Assembly: GCA_036002485.1 (NCBI GenBank)
Contig: DASYTI010000103.1
Coordinates: forward strand, 1-36,620
Direction of reading: 5' to 3'
Source: Candidatus Methylomirabilota bacterium
GTDB lineage: Bacteria > Methylomirabilota > Methylomirabilia > Rokubacteriales > CSP1-6
Length of the DNA stretch: 36,620 nucleotides
Shown here: piece by piece, positions 1-7,969 of the stretch
Layout of the letters: each line of letters begins with the position of its first letter
Position numbering within the stretch: position 1 is the stretch's first letter
Notes under the pieces: generated by a model
Told to the model about the DNA's origin: nothing
Databases searched by the model: none
The model's input: only the letters and a program-made list of their open reading frames with translations
Position numbers and translations under genes: made by a program

Positions 1-522
1 TTTCTGATCCTCCGCTACTCAGGGATGCGGCGGGAGTCGGTCGCCACGCTGCGCGTCCGCAATCTGGACCGCCGCTGGGGCCTCCGCAACGTCCCGGTGA
101 AAGGCGGCCGGACCCGCGACATTCCCCTGCCCGCCGCCGTGACGCAGTATCTGGACCGCTACGTCTCGCAATACCTGTCGACCGAGGTTGACGACGTCAA
201 GTCCGACACGCCGCTCTTCTGGTCCACCTACGGGCAGCGGCGCCAGGGCATCGTCCGCCGGCCGATGGAAGGCAAGAACATTTGGCGCCTCTGCAAGACC
301 TACGGCCGGCAGATCGGCTACCCCATGCTCAAGCCCCATGACCTCCGCCACGGTGTGGCAATGGAGGTCTACGAGCAGCACCATGATCTGGAGCAGGTCC
401 GCGGGCTACTCGGGCACACGCGGATCGAGACGACGCAGCTGTATGCTCAGATCCGGCCGGCCGCGCTCAAACACGCCGTGGAGTTCTACGAAGCGAAAGC
501 GCTCGACGTCCTGAGCCACTAG
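1..522 (+). CDS. Tyrosine recombinase/integrase, C-terminal catalytic part (5' end outside window)
   Basis: This is the catalytic half of a tyrosine-type site-specific recombinase, which cuts and rejoins DNA through a phosphotyrosine link. The reading frame is open from base 1, so the N-terminal arm and core-binding domains lie upstream. All active-site residues are visible in order: the first Arg in YSGMRRES (window residue 10), the beta-hairpin Lys in PVKGGRTRD, the HDLRH box (His and second Arg), the His of LLGHTRIETT, and the nucleophile Tyr in QLYAQI. The protein ends 30 residues after that Tyr, as in XerC/phage integrases. It points towards a tRNA pair on the other strand less than 100 bases away, the usual place for an integrase of a tRNA-targeting element. 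An intact recombinase is likely; whether it is an integrase or a Xer-type enzyme cannot be told without the N-terminus. Confidence 0.9.
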   Translation, partial: FLILRYSGMRRESVATLRVRNLDRRWGLRNVPVKGGRTRDIPLPAAVTQYLDRYVSQYLSTEVDDVKSDTPLFWSTYGQRRQGIVRRPMEGKNIWRLCKTYGRQIGYPMLKPHDLRHGVAMEVYEQHHDLEQVRGLLGHTRIETTQLYAQIRPAALKHAVEFYEAKALDVLSH

Positions 523-548
523 CGAGGAAGAAACGCGACAAGAGCGGC

Positions 549-585
549 TTCGTGTTCGAATCCCGTCGGCGACGCGACTCGAACA
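549..585 (+). repeat. tRNA-like T-arm scrap and inverted repeat, candidate attachment site
   Basis: Just after the recombinase stop there is a T-arm-like string (GTTCGAATCCCGT, from 554) not attached to any complete tRNA. The same 13 bases occur in the tRNA-Glu at 616-691 on the other strand. The string also forms the left part of an inverted repeat, TGTTCGA (553-559) and TCGAACA (579-585). Either a leftover tRNA 3' end from integration or a terminator-like hairpin for the recombinase would explain it. I favour an att remnant, without certainty. Confidence 0.4.
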
Positions 586-615
586 TGCAGCCATAGAACA
601 TCAACAAAAACAGCC

Positions 616-691
616 TGGTGGCCCCAACGGGATTCGAACCCGTGTTTCAGCCTTGAGAGGGCCGTGTCCTGGGCCTCTAGACGATGGGGCC
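616..691 (-). tRNA. tRNA-Glu (anticodon CTC)
   Basis: The minus strand folds as a full cloverleaf: acceptor GGCCCC (691-686) pairs with GGGGCC (625-620), followed by discriminator A and an encoded CCA (618-616). The anticodon stem CGGCC/GGCTG closes a loop CTCTCAA with anticodon CTC, and the T-arm carries GTTCGAATCCC. The D-arm sequence closely resembles that of E. coli tRNA-Glu. It is the second of two tRNAs, 21 bases downstream of tRNA-Gln, probably from the same transcript. Its 3' end faces the recombinase gene. Confidence 0.95.
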
Positions 692-712
692 GCGCCGGCG
701 AGACGAGGCAAT

Positions 713-786
713 TGGCTGGGAGAGGAGGACTTGAACCTCCACTACGGGGTCCAGAGCCCCGCGTCCTACCATTAGACGATCTCCCA
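713..786 (-). tRNA. tRNA-Gln (anticodon CTG)
   Basis: The minus strand gives acceptor TGGGAGA (786-780) pairing with TCTCCCA (723-717), discriminator G, and an encoded CCA (715-713). The anticodon stem CGGGG/CCCCG closes loop CTCTGGA with anticodon CTG, which reads CAG glutamine codons. The T-arm is GGAGGTTCAAGTCCTCC. It is the first gene of the tRNA pair and starts about four bases downstream of the expected transcription start of the promoter at 797-826. Confidence 0.94.
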
Positions 787-796
787 ACCCTCGCAG

Positions 797-826
797 AGTG
801 TACGTGTGGCTCTTCCGCCCTGTCAA
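797..826 (-). promoter_or_regulatory. Promoter of the tRNA-Gln/tRNA-Glu pair
   Basis: On the minus strand a perfect -35 box TTGACA (826-821) is followed after 18 bases by TACACT (802-797), a reasonable -10. The start point would fall near base 790, a few bases before the tRNA-Gln 5' end. The promoter sits in the 49-base gap after the HU stop codon, so the tRNAs need not depend on transcription of HU. Confidence 0.75.
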
Positions 827-835
827 GGCGCGGGG

Positions 836-1108
836 TTAGAGGACAGCCGACTTGAGCGAGCGGCTGGGCTTGAAGCGCGGCACGCGCGTGGCGGGGATGC
901 GGATGGCCTTGCCCGTGCGAGGATTGCGCCCGTTGCGCTCGGCCCGCTTGCTGACCATGAAGGTGCCGAAGCCGCCGATGGTCACGCGTCGTCCCTTCTT
1001 GAGGGCGTCGAAGACGCTCAGGTAGAAGGAGTCGAGGGCGCGCTCCGCGGACACCTTGCTCCCGCCCGAGGCCTTGGCCATCGCGGCGACAAGATCGGCC
1101 TTGGTCAT
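836..1108 (-). CDS. hup: HU family DNA-binding protein
   Basis: This 90-residue protein has the normal length and motifs of HU/IHF proteins, small dimeric proteins that bend and compact DNA. It begins MTKADLVAAMAKA and carries the VTIGGFGTF segment that starts the beta-sheet arm. It ends with the arm signature RNPRTGKAIRIPA and a C-terminal helix. The start ATG at 1108 lies 12 bases after the stop of the large histidine kinase on the same strand, with a weak purine-rich TGAGG upstream. Co-transcription with the kinase is possible but an independent promoter inside the kinase end cannot be excluded. HU versus IHF subunit cannot be settled from the sequence alone; HU is the safer name. Confidence 0.93.
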   Translation of the reverse strand: MTKADLVAAMAKASGGSKVSAERALDSFYLSVFDALKKGRRVTIGGFGTFMVSKRAERNGRNPRTGKAIRIPATRVPRFKPSRSLKSAVL

Positions 1109-1120
1109 GGCCTCACATCT

Positions 1121-4100
1121 CTACTCGAAGGCGGCGCGCGAAGTCAAGATGGTCAGACGCTCGATGGCGCGGAAGAGATCGTCGGCCGCGAAGGGCTTCT
1201 CGAGGACGGGCGCCTGCGCCTCTTCCAGGAATTGCCAGGCCGAGGGATTGGCCGTGTCGCCTGTGATGAACACGAAGCGCCTGGCCAGCCCCGCTTGCTC
1301 CTGCACGGCCGCGCGGTAGAAGGCCTCCCCGCTCCCGTCCGGCATGCGAATGTCCGAGACGATGACGTCGTAGCGGCTCGCCCGCACGCGCTCGAGGGCC
1401 GAGCGCCCCGTGGCGGCGACCTCCACCTGCCAGCCCGCCTCCTTCAGGAGCGTGGTGACGAGGTCGACCATGCCCGGCTCATCGTCCACCACGAGGGCCC
1501 GCCGGCCGAAGCCATAGACTCCGGGCTGGTGCGCGGGGCCCGCAGGCGGCGCCGGCTCGGCGCCCACCGCGGCCGGAAGCTCGATGAGAAAGACCGTGCG
1601 TCCGGGCTCGCTCTCCACCGTCAGCCGGCCGCCGTGCTGCTGGACGATGCCATAGGACACGCTCAGGCCGAGCCCGGTGCCTTCCCCCACCTTCTTCGTG
1701 GTGAAGAAGGGCTCGAAGATGCGCGGAAGGACCTCGCGCGCGATGCCGGGGCCGTTGTCCGCGAACTCGACCACCACCCACGGCTTGCCGTCCGCCACGC
1801 GAGAGGCGGCGCGCACGCGGATGGTATCCCCCACCCCACTGCCCAGGATGGCGTGCTCGGCATTCAGCAGGAGATTGAGGAAGACCTGCTGGATCTGATG
1901 GATATCGCCCTCGGCCGGCGGCACGTCGGGCTCCTGATCGAAGTCCACCTTGATGCCCGAGAGGCGCAGGCGGGTGGCCCGCAGCGCCACCGTCTGCTCG
2001 ATGACGGCCGCCACGAGCACGGGGGCGCGCTCGGGCTTCCGCTGGCGCGAGAAGAGCAGCAGGCTCTGGACGATCTTGGCCATGCGCTCGCCCTGCGAGA
2101 CGATCATCTCGATGGGGCCCTTGAGATCGGCGGGCAGCGGCTTGCCGCGCAGGAGCTGGCCATAGCCGATGACGACGGAGAGCGGGTTGTTGAGCTCGTG
2201 GGCCACGCCCGAGACGAGCTGGCCCACGGCGGAGAGCTTGCCCGCCTGCACGAGCTGGGCCTGGGTGTCCTGCAGCTCCCGCAGGCGCGAGGCCAGCTGG
2301 TCGTAGAGCCGGCTGTGCTCGATGGCGAGGGCGGCGGGGGCGGCCAGAGTGGCCAGGCGATCCACGTCCTCGGAGTTGAACTGGCGCTCTTTCGCGATGT
2401 ACGCGACGGAGAGCGCGCCGATCGCCTCGCCGCGGACGAGGAGCGGACAGGCGATGGTCGCCCGGAGCGGCTCGCGCCGCCGGGGGGTCAAGTGGCGCTG
2501 GATGCGTCCCGACCACCTCGCGTAGTCATTGACGAGCACGCCGTCCCGCCGCTCCGCCGCGAGCCCGAGGGCGCCTTCGCCGAGCTCGAGCCGCTGGCCC
2601 AGCTCGCCCTCGTGCAGCTGATAGCCGCCGCGGATCACGAGATGGTCCTGGCTCTCGGGGCGGAGCCCGACCAGGGCCAGATCCGCGTCGAAAAGCTCGG
2701 CGGCCTTGCGGGCGATCAGATTCAGCCGTTCCTCGAGGCTGAAGGGCACGAGAATCTGCTCGATGACCTCTCGAATGGACTCGACGTGTCTAAGGCGCTC
2801 GCGGGTCTGCTCGTAGAGCCGCGAGTGATCGAGGGCCAGCGCGGCCTGGTCGGCGAAGGTCTGGAGCAGGGCCACCTCGACCTCGGTGAAGACGCGTCCC
2901 GTCGTGTCCGCCACCGAGAGCGCCCCGATCGGACGGCCCTGGACCCGCAGGGGTACCGCGGCAAAGGCGCCGTTACCGGTCTGCTCGATGCGGCGGCGCG
3001 CGTCATCCGTCAACCGGATGGTCGGGTCGCTGGTGATGTCGGCCGTCGCGTATGCATGGCCGTCCGCGACCACGCGGCCGGTGACGCCGTAGCCGGCCGG
3101 CATCACATGGCCGTACGGTGCGTGAACGCTGTCGGCCTGACCATGGGCGAGCATGGCCAGCGAGCCGTCCGGCTGGAGCAGCCGGAAGCCCGCCGACTGC
3201 ACGTGGAGGAGCGGCCGTACGCTGTCCACGATGCGCCGACCGATCTCGTGCACCTCGAGGCTGCCCGTGAGCGCCCGGGCCATGCGGGCGAGCTCCTCGG
3301 CCTCCTGCTGACGCCGGGTCGCCTCGGTGTAGAGACGCGCGTTCTCGAGGGCCAGCGCGGCCTGGTCGGCGAAGGTCTGGAGCAGGCTCGCCTCCGCCGG
3401 AGTGAACTCGCGCCCGGTCATGTCCCCCACCGCGAGGTTGCCGATGATCTCCGACGTCGTCCGGAGCGGCACGGCCAGCACGGCAGCGATCTGCGAGCCG
3501 TCGTTCCGACTGCGGAGATCCTCCGTCACCACTACGCCCGGCATGGCGTTGATATCTGGCGACCACACGGCCCGCCCTTCGGCGACGGCACGCGCGCTGA
3601 TGCCCACGCCCGGCGGCAGCACGTGTCCGGGGGGAATCTGCTCTCGCGCCATCCCGCCCGAGGCCAGCGCGACGAGGGAGCCGTCCCGGCGCCGAAGCCG
3701 GATCACCGCGGAGCGCGCCGAGAACACCGCGTTCACGTGCTCGACCGTGCGCTCGGCCACCGCGGTGACGTCGAGGCTCTCGGTGAGCGCGCGCGCCAGC
3801 CGAGCCAGCTCCTCGGCCTCGTGCCGCCGTCGCGTCGCTTCCGCGTAGAGCCGGGCCTTGTCGAGCGTCAGGGCCGCGTGGTCACCGAAGGCGCGGGCCA
3901 GCCGTTGATCGGCCTCGCTGAAGATCCGGCCCGCGTGGTCGCCCACGGAGAGCACGCCCACAACCTCGTTCTTCACCATCAAGGGCAGCGTGAGGACAGA
4001 GCGGTACGGCAGCCCCGCCATCCGGGCCCGGGTTTCCTCGCTGAACGTGATCCGCGGATCCGTGAGGAAGTCGGGCGTGGTGATGAGCCGCCGCTCGCGC

Positions 4101-5941
4101 ACGGCGAGGCCGGCGGCGCCCATGCCGGCCGGGAACCAGAGATCGCCGGGCTTGAGCGTCCCGAAGGAGCCGGTGAGGGCGACCGCGCGCACTTCCCCGG
4201 TGGCCGGGTCGACGCGGAAGAAGCCTGCCGTCCCCGTGTGCAGGAGGGCGCTCAGGCTGTCCGAGATCTGCTGGGAGATGATCTCGGTGTCGAGGGCCTC
4301 CGCGAGAGCACGCGAAAGGCCCGCGAGGGTTTCGGCCGCCTTGCGCTTATCCTCGGTCTCGGCAAAGAGCCGCGCATTGCGCACGGCCACCGCGGCCTGT
4401 GAGGCGAAGGACACGAGCAGCGCTTCGTCGTCTTCCCTGAGGATGTCTTCGCGCCGGAGATTGAGCGTGAGCACGCCCAGGAGCTCGCCGCCCGCCACGA
4501 CGGGCACGCCGGCGAAGGCGTAGAGGGCGTGGCGGATGGCCCAGTCCGTAGCCATGATGCGCGGGTCCCGGGTCACGTCCTCGATGAAGAGCGCGCGACC
4601 TTGGCGGGCGATCCACCCCACCGCGCCCTGATCGAACGTGAGCTCGGTGGGCAGGTCCACGGAGTCGATGGTGACATCGGCGGCCCAGGCGCGACGGGTG
4701 ATGCGGCCCCGAGCCGTGTCGGCCATCCAGAAGACGACCGTCCGCGCGCCCGTGAGCGAGGACAGGGTGAGGGTGATCTGCTGGAGGAGCGGCTCCAGGT
4801 CGAGCTGTTGCGAGAGCGCCACGTTGATGTCGGCCAGGGCCCGGAGCCGCCGCTGCCGCCCCTCGAGCGCAGCCGCAGTGCGCCGCCGATCGCCGATGGC
4901 GCGGTTGAACTGCTCGGCCAGCTCGGCCAGCTCGTCCTTGGTCGGCACGGTGATGGGCGGCCCCTCGGCGGCGTCCAGCTCGCGCGTGCCGCGCATGAGC
5001 GCCCGCACGGAGCTGTGCATGCGGTGGCCGATGAGCCACGCCACCAGCAAGGCCAGGACCATGGCCGTCGAGAGCCCGATCAGATCGCGCTTGAACCGGG
5101 CGGCCGCGGGTCCGTAGGCCGATTCCGAGGGGACCCCGGAGACGACGAGCCACGGCGCCCCACTCATGCTGGCCGCGCCGGCCAGAAGGGGAACGCCCTC
5201 CGGCGAGCGCCACTCGGCGATGCCGACGCCGCGGCGGAGAAGCGCGCTCGCCTCTGGAATCGTGCCCAGATCACGGCGCAGGAACTTGGCGGGATCGCCC
5301 GTGCGCGCGAGGATGGCGCCGCTCGTCGACACGATGGCCAGGATCTGATCGTGGCCCAGGGGAAGCAGATTGAGATAGTGCGAAAGCATCTGGAGGTCCA
5401 GCTCGGCGGCGACCAGCCCCACGGGCGCTCCGAGCCGATCGTGGACGGGCACCACGATCGGCACCACGGATTGGTCATGGGATTGTCCGACCTCGGGGGA
5501 TCGCCGGACCTCGGGCGGGCCTACCAGGGCCGCTCCACTCTGCAGCGCCGATTCGATCGTCTCGCGATTCAGCGAGGCCGTGGCGGTCGTCGCGGCGCGT
5601 CCGTCGCTCGAGGCAAGCACGTGCCCGGCCGGATCGGTGGTGTAGAAGCGAAGCACGAAGGGGTGCCGATCGCGGACCCGGACGGCCAGCGCGGCCAGCG
5701 CGGAATCCTGGACGCGCTCGAAGCTGTGAACAGCGGCGACGGCCACCAGGTTCTCGACCTGGCCGGCGATGACTTCGTCGAGCTGGCGGGCCACCAGTCG
5801 GGCCGTGTCGATCTGCTCCTGCTGGGCGGAGCGCCGGCCCTCATCGAGGTCACGCCAGAACTTCGACGCGGCCACCACGAGAAGCGGCAGCAGCACCGCC
5901 AGCACGAGAAGGATGAGCTTGGACCGAATCGTCAGGCGCAT
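1121..5941 (-). CDS. Hybrid sensor histidine kinase with Cache-type sensor, HAMP, five GAF domains and receiver
   Basis: This 1606-residue protein is a membrane sensor kinase. Rough order: membrane segment 6-25; extracytoplasmic double-Cache-like sensor 30-280; second membrane segment 287-306; HAMP 305-357; five successive GAF domains at about 375-525, 535-700, 710-880, 895-1060 and 1075-1215; HisKA 1230-1300 with phospho-acceptor His1248 in VAHELNNPLS; HATPase 1345-1455 with N-box NLLLNAEHA, FADNGPGI and GTGLGLSVSYGI; and a C-terminal receiver 1475-1595 with acidic DDE start, phospho-acceptor Asp1530 in VSDIRMPDG, and a late EKPF Lys. All kinase and receiver residues look intact. GAF domains 2-4 share repeated openings (ELARxARALTxSL), consistent with internal duplication. 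No DNA-binding output domain is fused, and no partner regulator is adjacent. The ligand is unknown. The start at 5941 is the first ATG after a 65-base divergent gap and has no clear ribosome binding site. Confidence 0.95.
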   Translation of the reverse strand: MRLTIRSKLILLVLAVLLPLLVVAASKFWRDLDEGRRSAQQEQIDTARLVARQLDEVIAGQVENLVAVAAVHSFERVQDSALAALAVRVRDRHPFVLRFYTTDPAGHVLASSDGRAATTATASLNRETIESALQSGAALVGPPEVRRSPEVGQSHDQSVVPIVVPVHDRLGAPVGLVAAELDLQMLSHYLNLLPLGHDQILAIVSTSGAILARTGDPAKFLRRDLGTIPEASALLRRGVGIAEWRSPEGVPLLAGAASMSGAPWLVVSGVPSESAYGPAAARFKRDLIGLSTAMVLALLVAWLIGHRMHSSVRALMRGTRELDAAEGPPITVPTKDELAELAEQFNRAIGDRRRTAAALEGRQRRLRALADINVALSQQLDLEPLLQQITLTLSSLTGARTVVFWMADTARGRITRRAWAADVTIDSVDLPTELTFDQGAVGWIARQGRALFIEDVTRDPRIMATDWAIRHALYAFAGVPVVAGGELLGVLTLNLRREDILREDDEALLVSFASQAAVAVRNARLFAETEDKRKAAETLAGLSRALAEALDTEIISQQISDSLSALLHTGTAGFFRVDPATGEVRAVALTGSFGTLKPGDLWFPAGMGAAGLAVRERRLITTPDFLTDPRITFSEETRARMAGLPYRSVLTLPLMVKNEVVGVLSVGDHAGRIFSEADQRLARAFGDHAALTLDKARLYAEATRRRHEAEELARLARALTESLDVTAVAERTVEHVNAVFSARSAVIRLRRRDGSLVALASGGMAREQIPPGHVLPPGVGISARAVAEGRAVWSPDINAMPGVVVTEDLRSRNDGSQIAAVLAVPLRTTSEIIGNLAVGDMTGREFTPAEASLLQTFADQAALALENARLYTEATRRQQEAEELARMARALTGSLEVHEIGRRIVDSVRPLLHVQSAGFRLLQPDGSLAMLAHGQADSVHAPYGHVMPAGYGVTGRVVADGHAYATADITSDPTIRLTDDARRRIEQTGNGAFAAVPLRVQGRPIGALSVADTTGRVFTEVEVALLQTFADQAALALDHSRLYEQTRERLRHVESIREVIEQILVPFSLEERLNLIARKAAELFDADLALVGLRPESQDHLVIRGGYQLHEGELGQRLELGEGALGLAAERRDGVLVNDYARWSGRIQRHLTPRRREPLRATIACPLLVRGEAIGALSVAYIAKERQFNSEDVDRLATLAAPAALAIEHSRLYDQLASRLRELQDTQAQLVQAGKLSAVGQLVSGVAHELNNPLSVVIGYGQLLRGKPLPADLKGPIEMIVSQGERMAKIVQSLLLFSRQRKPERAPVLVAAVIEQTVALRATRLRLSGIKVDFDQEPDVPPAEGDIHQIQQVFLNLLLNAEHAILGSGVGDTIRVRAASRVADGKPWVVVEFADNGPGIAREVLPRIFEPFFTTKKVGEGTGLGLSVSYGIVQQHGGRLTVESEPGRTVFLIELPAAVGAEPAPPAGPAHQPGVYGFGRRALVVDDEPGMVDLVTTLLKEAGWQVEVAATGRSALERVRASRYDVIVSDIRMPDGSGEAFYRAAVQEQAGLARRFVFITGDTANPSAWQFLEEAQAPVLEKPFAADDLFRAIERLTILTSRAAFE

Positions 5942-5994
5942 GAATGAGCGCAGCAGAGAGCCGGCTCCGAACTAGTATAGCTCAAGGGGTGTCG

Positions 5995-6009
5995 TATAAT
6001 GCCCGCATG
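5995..6009 (+). promoter_or_regulatory. Leaderless-type promoter of the permease/quinone gene cluster
   Basis: A perfect TATAAT (5995-6000) ends six bases before the ATG at 6007, so transcription would start at or next to the start codon. No good -35 box is seen at 16-18 bases upstream. No Shine-Dalgarno sequence is correctly spaced: an AGGGG run at 5985-5989 is about 17 bases away. Confidence 0.55.
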
Positions 6010-6513
6010 CCGCGCAGCCCGTTCGAGCTTTCCAACGTCGTTTTGCTTGTCCTGGCCCTCGTTGCCACGAGCATCGCCTATTGGAAGGATCCCAGTTTGC
6101 CGTTCCTCGGGGCCAAGACGGGATTCAAGCTGATCTGGTTCATCCTGCCGCGGCTCGTCCCTGCCCTGATTCTGGCCGGTATGCTCCAGGTCCTCATCCC
6201 ACAGGAGCAGGTGGCCAAATACTTCGGACAGAAGTCCGGCATGCGCGCCATCATCCTCGCTTCGGTGGCAGGTCTGCTCACGCCCGGCGGGCCCATGGTC
6301 AGCGTGCCCCTCCTCGTCGTCCTCGCCAACTCGGGCATGGCCCTGGGACCACTCGTGGCCTACATGACCTCCTGGTCGCTCTTCGGCATCCAGCGCATCA
6401 TCGCCTGGGAGGCGCCCCTCATGGGCTGGCACTTCGTCATGGTGCGGGCGGTGTCGAGCCTGACCTTCCCCATCCTCGCGGGCTGGCTCGTCAAGGTCTA
6501 CTACCACGAGTAG
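6007..6513 (+). CDS. Short permease of the COG0701/ArsP-like type
   Basis: This 168-residue membrane protein has about four or five hydrophobic segments, starting near residues 7-25, 38-58, 73-100, 105-125 and 138-160. The TPGGPMVSVPLLVVLANSG stretch matches the position of the half-repeat signature of the permease family that includes ArsP and YraQ (usually TPFC-x-S-xPLL). Those proteins normally have two such halves and about 300-350 residues, so this is a single-half form that would have to dimerise; the usual Cys of the motif is replaced. The substrate is unknown. It is four bases upstream of the UbiD gene and heads the quinone cluster. A GTG at 5989 could add six residues; ATG 6007 is preferred because of the TATAAT just before it. 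Confidence 0.7.
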   Translation: MPRSPFELSNVVLLVLALVATSIAYWKDPSLPFLGAKTGFKLIWFILPRLVPALILAGMLQVLIPQEQVAKYFGQKSGMRAIILASVAGLLTPGGPMVSVPLLVVLANSGMALGPLVAYMTSWSLFGIQRIIAWEAPLMGWHFVMVRAVSSLTFPILAGWLVKVYYHE

Positions 6514-6517
6514 CCGC

Positions 6518-7969
6518 GTGGCCTTCGACGACCTCCGCGAGTTCGTCGCCCACCTCGAGAAGCACGGTCAGCTCCGCCGGGTGCGGGCGCGCGTCTCGCG
6601 CGATCTGGAGATCGCGGAGATCACCGATCGCGTGTCGAAAGGGCGGAGCGAGGGCAACCAGGCCCTCCTCTTCGAGCAGGTCGACGGCTTCGACGTGCCC
6701 GTGCTCATCAATGCCTTTGGCTCGCCCGAGCGGATGGCCGCGGCGCTGGGCGTCGAGCACCTGCACGACCTCTCGGCGCGCGTGGCCAAGCTGCTGGATC
6801 TGAGAATGCCCGGCTCCCTCTTCGACAAGCTGCGAAAGCTGGGCGATCTCTTCGACGTCGCCAAGGCGGGGCCCAAGCGCGTGCGCTCCGCGCCCTGCCA
6901 GGAGGTGATCGAGACCGATCAGCCGAGCCTGGCGCGCCTACCCATCCTGCGTTGCTGGCCGGGCGACGCGGGACGGTACATCACCCTGCCCCTGGTGTTC
7001 ACGCGTGATCCGGTCACGGGCGCTCGCAACGTGGGCATGTACCGCCTCCAGGTCCATGACGACCGGACCCTCGGCATGCACTGGCAAACCCACAAGGGCT
7101 CGGCCGAGCACGAGCGGGTCGCCCAGGAGCAGGGCAAGCCGATGGAGGTGGCCATCGCGCTGGGCGGCGATCCCGTCTCGATCTACTCCGGCTCGGCGCC
7201 GCTGCCCCCCGGCATAGACGAGATGGTGTTCGCGGGATGGCTGCGCGGCGCCGGGGTGCCCATGGTCGCCTGCAAGACCATCGATCTCGAGGTCCCCGCC
7301 GAGGCGGAGATCGTGCTCGAGGGCTTCGTCGATCCCGCCGAGCGGCGTCTCGAAGGGCCATTTGGTGATCACACGGGCTACTATTCGCTGGCGCGTGACT
7401 ATCCGGTCTTCCACCTCAAGGCCATCACGCGTCGCAAGCAGCCGATCTATCCGACGACCATCGTGGGACGGCCCCCGCAAGAGGACTACTGGCTCGGCAA
7501 GGCGACCGAGCGCATCTTCCTGCCCATCATCCGCCTCCTCCTGCCCGAGGTGGTGGACATGAACATGCCGGCCGAGGGCATCTTCCACAACCTGGTCATC
7601 GTCTCGATCAAGAAGCGCTATCCAGGCCAGGCGCGCAAGGTCATGCATGCGCTCTGGGGGCTCGGGCTCATGATGCTGGCCAAGAACATCGTGGTGGTCT
7701 CCGAGCACGTCGACGTCCACAACCTCTCGGAAGTGGCCTGGCGGGCCACGGGCAATATCGACCCGTCGCGCGACCTCCTCATCGTCGACGGGCCCGCGGA
7801 CGACCTCGACCATGCCTCCGTCCGCCACCGCTTCGGCGGCAAGCTGGGCGTCGACGCCACCGAGAAGTCGGACATGGACGGCATCGGCCAGTCATGGCCC
7901 GAGGAGATCGTGATGAGCGAGGAGATCCGCGCGCTCGTCACGAGGCGCTGGCAAGAGTACGGCCTGTAG
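6518..7969 (+). CDS. ubiD: UbiD family decarboxylase (quinone biosynthesis)
   Basis: This 483-residue protein has normal UbiD length. Enzymes of this family remove an aromatic carboxylate using prenylated FMN made by UbiX. Family landmarks are visible: the DPVTGARNVGMYR region, the EGPFGDHTGYYS stretch, the TTIVGRPPQEDYWLGKATE segment and the IKKRYPGQARKVMHALWG block near the C-terminal third. It starts at GTG 6518, four bases after the permease stop, and its stop overlaps the next start (TAGTG). With UbiA and UbiE homologues following, it most likely decarboxylates a polyprenylated aromatic acid. In the futalosine menaquinone route the equivalent would be the MqnL type; sequence inspection cannot separate this from ubiquinone UbiD. 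No ubiX is present in the window. Confidence 0.93.
   Translation: MAFDDLREFVAHLEKHGQLRRVRARVSRDLEIAEITDRVSKGRSEGNQALLFEQVDGFDVPVLINAFGSPERMAAALGVEHLHDLSARVAKLLDLRMPGSLFDKLRKLGDLFDVAKAGPKRVRSAPCQEVIETDQPSLARLPILRCWPGDAGRYITLPLVFTRDPVTGARNVGMYRLQVHDDRTLGMHWQTHKGSAEHERVAQEQGKPMEVAIALGGDPVSIYSGSAPLPPGIDEMVFAGWLRGAGVPMVACKTIDLEVPAEAEIVLEGFVDPAERRLEGPFGDHTGYYSLARDYPVFHLKAITRRKQPIYPTTIVGRPPQEDYWLGKATERIFLPIIRLLLPEVVDMNMPAEGIFHNLVIVSIKKRYPGQARKVMHALWGLGLMMLAKNIVVVSEHVDVHNLSEVAWRATGNIDPSRDLLIVDGPADDLDHASVRHRFGGKLGVDATEKSDMDGIGQSWPEEIVMSEEIRALVTRRWQEYGL

Noticed and set aside
664-855. Short plus-strand frame over the tRNA pair
   Set aside because: It covers the two tRNA genes and their promoter on the other strand and has no coding signal.
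806-4402. 1198-residue open frame opposite the histidine kinase
   Set aside because: It runs antisense through HU and the kinase, is full of Arg/Gly/His/Ala low-complexity sequence with no domain, and follows from GC-rich codon bias on the coding strand.
4529-5947. 472-residue open frame opposite the kinase N-terminus
   Set aside because: Antisense shadow of the Cache/HAMP region, with no motif or ribosome binding site.
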